Assembly (NCBI GenBank): GCA_016278585.1
Contig: JADQBO010000051.1
Span: 1 to 9,941 of the forward strand
Direction of reading: 5' to 3'
Length of the DNA stretch: 9,941 bases
Origin: Desulfosporosinus sp.
GTDB taxonomy: Bacteria; Bacillota; Desulfitobacteriia; Desulfitobacteriales; Desulfitobacteriaceae
Below are positions 6,951 to 9,941 of this stretch, in pieces. Position 1 is the stretch's first letter; every line of letters starts with the position of its first letter. A program made the position numbers and the translations under genes. The notes beneath the pieces are model-generated. The model worked only from the letters and a program-made list of their open reading frames with translations, had not been told where the DNA came from and ran no database searches.

Positions 6951-8117
6951 TTACTTCCGGAAACGCTCCACCACTCGCTTTACCGCCTCTACTACATCCG
7001 TAGCGTCTTGCTTGCTCATCTTTGGGTATAAGGGTAAGGAGATAATCCTCTCGAAGACCCCCTCAGCAACTGGGAAGTCCCCCTGTTTATAGCCAAAGGT
7101 ATCCCTGTAATAAGGGTGTATATGAAGGGGAATAAAATGAACGCTGGTTCCAATATTCTCTTCTTTAAGTTCTTCAATAAATTTCCCACGATCTATGGAT
7201 AGTTTATCCAGATTGAGCTTGATAATATACAGGTGCCAAGCATGTCGCGCATAGACAAGTTCTACTGGCACTTCAAGCTCGGGGATGTTTCCGAACTCAG
7301 TATTATAATACTCAACCAATTCCCGACGGATTCCTTGCATCCGTTCAAGCTTGGCTAGTTGGGAAAGCCCTAGCCCTGCCATGATGTCTGACATATTATC
7401 TTTGTAGCCTGGTGAAAGAATTTCATAATACCAGGAACCTGTTTCAGTATAGCGATTCCAAGCATTTCGGCTCATACCATGGGTACTCAGCACACGAATC
7501 TTATGATACAAAGTCTCATCATTGGTTGTGACCATTCCACCTTCGCCTGTGACTAAATTCTTAGTGGCATAGAACGAAAAGGCAGTGGCATTCCCGATTG
7601 AACCGATTGTTTTCCCTTTATACTGGGTGTAAACGGCATGGGCCGCGTCTTCTAAGACAAAGAGATTATGTTCCTTAGCAATGGCCAAAATTTCGTCCAA
7701 ATCACAAGGGTGTCCCGCCATGTGAACGGGAATAATCGCTTTGGTTCGAGATGTAATCTTCTCCCGGATTTGCTTGGGATCAATGTTCATCGTGACCGGA
7801 TCAATATCCACGAAGACTGGCTTTGCCCCTGTATGAATCACCACATTGGCAGAAGAAGCAAACGTCATGGGGGTGGTTAAGACTTCGTCCCCTTCCCCTA
7901 GGCCAGCCGCTACAAGGGCCAGATGCAAGGCGGCAGTACAAGAGTTAAGGGCAACTGCATATTTAGCCCCAACATATTCTGCAAACTGTTTTTCAAACTC
8001 CATGGTTTTGGGACCCTTTGCGATCCAACCAGATCTTAAACTGTCCACTACCCCAGCGATATCATCCTCTTCAATTAAAGGGAGAGCGTAGGGCAGGAAC
8101 TCTTGACGTGTACTCAT
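6951..8117 (-). CDS. DegT/DnrJ/EryC1/StrS family PLP aminotransferase (nucleotide-sugar aminotransferase)
   Basis: The 388-residue product has the full fold of sugar aminotransferases that convert a keto nucleotide-sugar to the amino sugar with PLP and glutamate. Key marks are GWIAKGPKTMEFE (30-42), NSCTAALHLAL (58-68), LEDAAHA (155-161) with the PLP-ring aspartate D157, and SFYATKNLVTGEGG (181-194) with lysine K186 as the Schiff-base residue. GYKDNMSDI (237-245) and the late HFIPLHIHPYYR (327-338) also fit; the latter resembles PglE/ArnB/PseC-type enzymes. The frame is open for 39 more codons upstream, but the start at 8117 is chosen because GGAGGAAA lies 4-5 bases before this ATG and family alignment begins here. 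A dehydratase that would make the keto-sugar is not in the window. C4 amination of a UDP-sugar is likely but not proven. Confidence 0.92.
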   Translation of the reverse strand: MSTRQEFLPYALPLIEEDDIAGVVDSLRSGWIAKGPKTMEFEKQFAEYVGAKYAVALNSCTAALHLALVAAGLGEGDEVLTTPMTFASSANVVIHTGAKPVFVDIDPVTMNIDPKQIREKITSRTKAIIPVHMAGHPCDLDEILAIAKEHNLFVLEDAAHAVYTQYKGKTIGSIGNATAFSFYATKNLVTGEGGMVTTNDETLYHKIRVLSTHGMSRNAWNRYTETGSWYYEILSPGYKDNMSDIMAGLGLSQLAKLERMQGIRRELVEYYNTEFGNIPELEVPVELVYARHAWHLYIIKLNLDKLSIDRGKFIEELKEENIGTSVHFIPLHIHPYYRDTFGYKQGDFPVAEGVFERIISLPLYPKMSKQDATDVVEAVKRVVERFRK

Positions 8118-8288
8118 TAATGTTTCCTCCATTTTTAAGCGCTGCCTCGCAGGTACCTGTATTTCATTTAACGTTATGTTAAGTTTCAGCCTGTCTAAGA
8201 TGCTTAGACAACGGCCTCGAAAGTGCCCTGTCACTTAAATATTAGGGATTAGCTGATCCGACCACTGGCCTCAGTCCTCTGACTTATG
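8118..8288 (-). promoter_or_regulatory. 171-base intergenic region with palindromes
   Basis: This gap inside the operon is longer than the others. It holds the near-perfect hairpin TGTCTAAG-ATG-CTTAGACA (8192-8210, 8-bp stem) and the palindrome CAGGTACCTG (8150-8159), then the GGAGGAAA site of the aminotransferase gene. No T run follows the hairpin, so it is not an intrinsic terminator. I see no convincing internal promoter. An operator or an mRNA processing site is possible. Confidence 0.35.
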
Positions 8289-9500
8289 TTAAACGCCTAA
8301 CTCTTTAAGCCAGCTCTGAATAATTTCTGACCAAGTGTAGTGGGCCTCAACAAACTGCCGTCCTTTTCGCCCCATCTCACGACGGTTGGGATTCTTCTTT
8401 AATTCAAGGATTGCTTGGACTAACTGTTCACTGTTCTCCGGAGCCACAACCACTCCACCGCCCGAAGAAAGCACGAGTTCAGCAGCCTCCCCTTCTCCGG
8501 AATAAATTACGGGTACTGCGGAACCGAGAGCCGGAAACATTTTCGAAGGTCTCGCTCCCTCAAAAAGCTTATTTTTCTTTAACGGAACAATACTGGCCGA
8601 AGATAAGGAGAAATATCTTGGCATCTCCTGTACGGGTTGAAAGTCGACAAAGGTTACATTAGCTAAGCCTTTTTTCTTGACAAGCTCTTCGAGCATCGGT
8701 TTCTCAGTGCCATCCCCGACAAACAAAAAGCGAATATCTGTTTTATCTTTGAGTAACTCTGCCGCCCGGATCACCGATTCAAGGCCCTGGGCATAGCCCA
8801 TAGTTCCTGCGTATATTAGGACAAAGTCCTCGTCTCTAAACTTTAGTGTTTGGGCCATTTCTTGGTCACGTTCCCGCGGGGCAAAAAGCTCAAGGTTCAC
8901 CCCGTTTGGTAAAAAGGTCACTTTTTTCTTAGGCACTCCTCGTTGCACTAACGAGTCACGAATCCCTTCTGTTTGTGTGGATATTTTCCATGCTTTGCGG
9001 TAAAGTAACGTTTCCAACCACTCCGCTCCCCTAATCATCCATCGACTGTTTACAAGCCCTAGGGCAACGGCTGATTCTGGCCAGAGATCCGATATATTCA
9101 TAATAATACGGGTGCGAGTGACCCACCCATAAACTAAAGCTGTGATTCCCAGAAAGAGGGGCGGAGATTCAAAGAACAGTATGTCTTGTTTTCCCGCTTT
9201 GCTTAACCCCCAGAAGGAGGAAAAGACAAAGGAAAAATAATTAAGCAAGCGTTTCCAAAATCGTCCCCGCTGTACAGGGTATATCCAAGTCCGCCAAACC
9301 GGGATCCCATCGACTTCATCCTTCATCCTCCAATGTCCACGATAGTTTGGAGGGATCACTCCGCTGGGGTGATTGGGGAACGCTGTGACGACGGTAACCT
9401 GATGTCCGTTGCGCAGCAATCCTTTGGCAACTTCCTTAAGACGAACCTGAGCAGCTCCGGATTCAGGGGGAAAGTATTGTGTTAGTATCAAAATGCGCAA
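8289..9500 (-). CDS. WbuB-like family 4 glycosyltransferase
   Basis: The 403-residue product is a GT-B fold, retaining family 4 glycosyltransferase of the WbuB/WcaI-like group acting on lipid-linked surface glycans. It opens with MRILILTQYFPPESGAAQVR, the usual acceptor-side N-terminus. DLWPES (138-143), LPNGVNLELF (197-206), AGTMGYAQGL (231-240), VGDG (261-264), ARPSKMFPAL (316-325) and GEGEAAEL (335-342) form the nucleotide-sugar side of the cleft. There is no signal peptide. The start is TTG: a TAA lies immediately before it in frame, so no earlier start is possible, and GAAGGAG sits 10 bases upstream. It is the first gene of the polysaccharide operon. An amino-sugar donor would fit the group and the aminotransferase neighbour, but this is inference. 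Confidence 0.9.
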   Translation of the reverse strand: MRILILTQYFPPESGAAQVRLKEVAKGLLRNGHQVTVVTAFPNHPSGVIPPNYRGHWRMKDEVDGIPVWRTWIYPVQRGRFWKRLLNYFSFVFSSFWGLSKAGKQDILFFESPPLFLGITALVYGWVTRTRIIMNISDLWPESAVALGLVNSRWMIRGAEWLETLLYRKAWKISTQTEGIRDSLVQRGVPKKKVTFLPNGVNLELFAPRERDQEMAQTLKFRDEDFVLIYAGTMGYAQGLESVIRAAELLKDKTDIRFLFVGDGTEKPMLEELVKKKGLANVTFVDFQPVQEMPRYFSLSSASIVPLKKNKLFEGARPSKMFPALGSAVPVIYSGEGEAAELVLSSGGGVVVAPENSEQLVQAILELKKNPNRREMGRKGRQFVEAHYTWSEIIQSWLKELGV

Positions 9501-9748
9501 TTAGACCGCGCTCCTTCAAATCTATTAGTGGTTTTAACCTTTTAATTACCTATATTAACATTAACTCTTTTGATTTGATACTATAATGCAGTTCCTTACT
9601 TCTAACTCCAAATTCCTAGCTTCTAAATAATAGAAGTTCCCATGGACTTATGGTAGTACTCGTCAATATAGGACGTTAAACACTCTGCCTTATCTACAAT
9701 CGAACATAAACAACAACAGATTTTTCTTAGAACCTTAATTTTATCCTA

Positions 9749-9754
9749 ATTATA
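9749..9754 (-). promoter_or_regulatory. Possible -10 box of the polysaccharide operon
   Basis: The minus strand reads GATATAATTAGG, a perfect TATAAT in a strongly AT-rich stretch. The hexamer 17 bases upstream (ATTTTA) is a poor -35 and there is no TG extension. In such AT-rich DNA the match may be chance. Confidence 0.2.
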
Positions 9755-9775
9755 TCTTATCTTATATATCCTAAA

Positions 9776-9824
9776 ATCCCGTATTTTTTTATACCTACAA
9801 AAAGAAACATTGTCAATACGGGAT
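9776..9824. repeat. 10-bp perfect inverted repeat
   Basis: ATCCCGTATT (9776-9785) and AATACGGGAT (9815-9824) are perfect inverted copies separated by 29 bases. The spacer is T-rich at its left end and A-rich at its right, so the stem could extend with imperfect pairs. It ends 7 bases before the CACAGATT tandem copies. It may be part of the same repeated element or a hairpin in the leader of the plus-strand gene. Confidence 0.6.
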
Positions 9825-9831
9825 CGGGGAA

Positions 9832-9858
9832 CCACAGATTACACAGATTACACAGATT
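9832..9858. repeat. Three tandem copies of a CACAGATT 9-mer
   Basis: CCACAGATT, ACACAGATT and ACACAGATT follow each other without a gap, and the core ACACAGA appears once more at 9924-9930. From memory, intergenic runs of this CCACAGATTACACAGATT type recur in many unrelated bacterial genomes, often many times per genome, and their function is not established. Here the run sits 54 bases before the plus-strand start codon. Confidence 0.75.
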
Positions 9859-9911
9859 AAGAACGATTAGATAGAAAAACACACAAACAAAGGATAAAGG
9901 AGATAGAGATT

Positions 9912-9941
9912 GTGGAACGGGATACACAGACCTATGCCATT
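9912..9941 (+). CDS. 5' fragment of a gene, possible GxxExxY family protein
   Basis: Only ten codons are visible, running off the window: GTG start, then ERDTQTYAI. The ribosome binding site AAAGGAG (9896-9902) stands at ideal spacing, 9 bases before the GTG, which is the main support for a real start. From memory, GxxExxY proteins (about 125-135 residues, related to PD-(D/E)XK nucleases by fold prediction) often begin with a short polar stretch and TYAIIGAAMEVH, and this start fits. Ten residues are too few for a firm call. It is divergent from the polysaccharide operon and lies next to CACAGATT repeats. Confidence 0.45.
   Translation, partial: MERDTQTYAI

Larger units (their letters stand above)
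9501..9911. other. AT-rich divergent intergenic region
   Basis: No gene is visible here. The region lies between the minus-strand polysaccharide operon and a plus-strand gene starting at 9912. It contains a small hairpin CTTCTA/TAGAAG (9620-9636), a minus-strand TATAAT at 9754-9749 (a possible -10, with no good -35 at 17 bases), a plus-strand TATAAT at 9582-9587, a 10-bp inverted repeat (9776-9824) and the CACAGATT repeats. If the 9749 box is used, the operon has a leader of about 240 bases, long enough for an antitermination or riboswitch-like element, though I recognise none. Confidence 0.5.

Noticed and set aside
8118..8234. 39-codon N-terminal extension of the aminotransferase
   Set aside because: The extension has no family similarity and no good ribosome binding site, whereas the ATG at 8117 has GGAGGAAA at proper spacing and matches the usual family start.
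9582..9587. Plus-strand TATAAT as a promoter for the gene at 9912
   Set aside because: No acceptable -35 at 16-18 bases, and it lies more than 320 bases from the start codon in AT-rich DNA.
9832..9858. CRISPR array
   Set aside because: The units are 9 bases with no spacers between them, so this is a simple tandem repeat.

Overview
The window is about 10 kb of low-to-mid GC DNA (roughly 38-46% in the genes). Its content suggests a Gram-positive, probably spore-forming clostridium of the Desulfosporosinus/Desulfitobacterium kind. The grounds are a secreted protein with three CWB2-type cell-wall-binding repeats, strong AGGAGG-type ribosome binding sites, several GTG/TTG starts and a perfect Spo0A-box sequence (TGTCGAA) upstream of the wall protein. 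The genus-level guess is inference. All eight complete genes lie on the minus strand, so they read from high to low coordinates.

Region A (9500 down to 5207) is a surface-polysaccharide operon of four genes: a WbuB-like family 4 glycosyltransferase, a DegT-type PLP aminotransferase, a small membrane phosphoglycosyl transferase and a family 2 glycosyltransferase. It ends in a textbook intrinsic terminator that begins directly after the last stop codon. Together these genes can make an amino-sugar nucleotide, load the first sugar phosphate on undecaprenyl phosphate and add further sugars. A sugar dehydratase, flippase and polymerase are not in the window.

Region B (5206 down to 201) is a second transcription unit. 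It starts with an unusual 801-residue exported protein: a lytic-transglycosylase-like domain, three 51-residue repeats, a Gln-Pro linker and three CWB2 repeats. Three tightly packed genes follow: a GT39/ArnT-type membrane glycosyltransferase, a DUF2304 small membrane protein and a DPM1-like GT2. These look like a lipid-phosphate-sugar glycosylation module (polyprenyl-phosphate-sugar synthase, small membrane partner, membrane transferase). The acceptor is unknown; the wall protein or a wall polymer made with Region A are candidates.

Region C (9501-9941) is an AT-rich divergent intergenic region. It holds a 10-bp inverted repeat and three tandem copies of a CACAGATT unit. At the very edge, on the plus strand, are a strong ribosome binding site and the first ten codons of a gene whose start resembles GxxExxY family proteins. 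Region D (1-about 190) is a sharply GC-richer stretch (about 62% by hand count) full of short hairpins that begins immediately after the last gene. I could not identify it; it may be the edge of a foreign or structured-RNA element.
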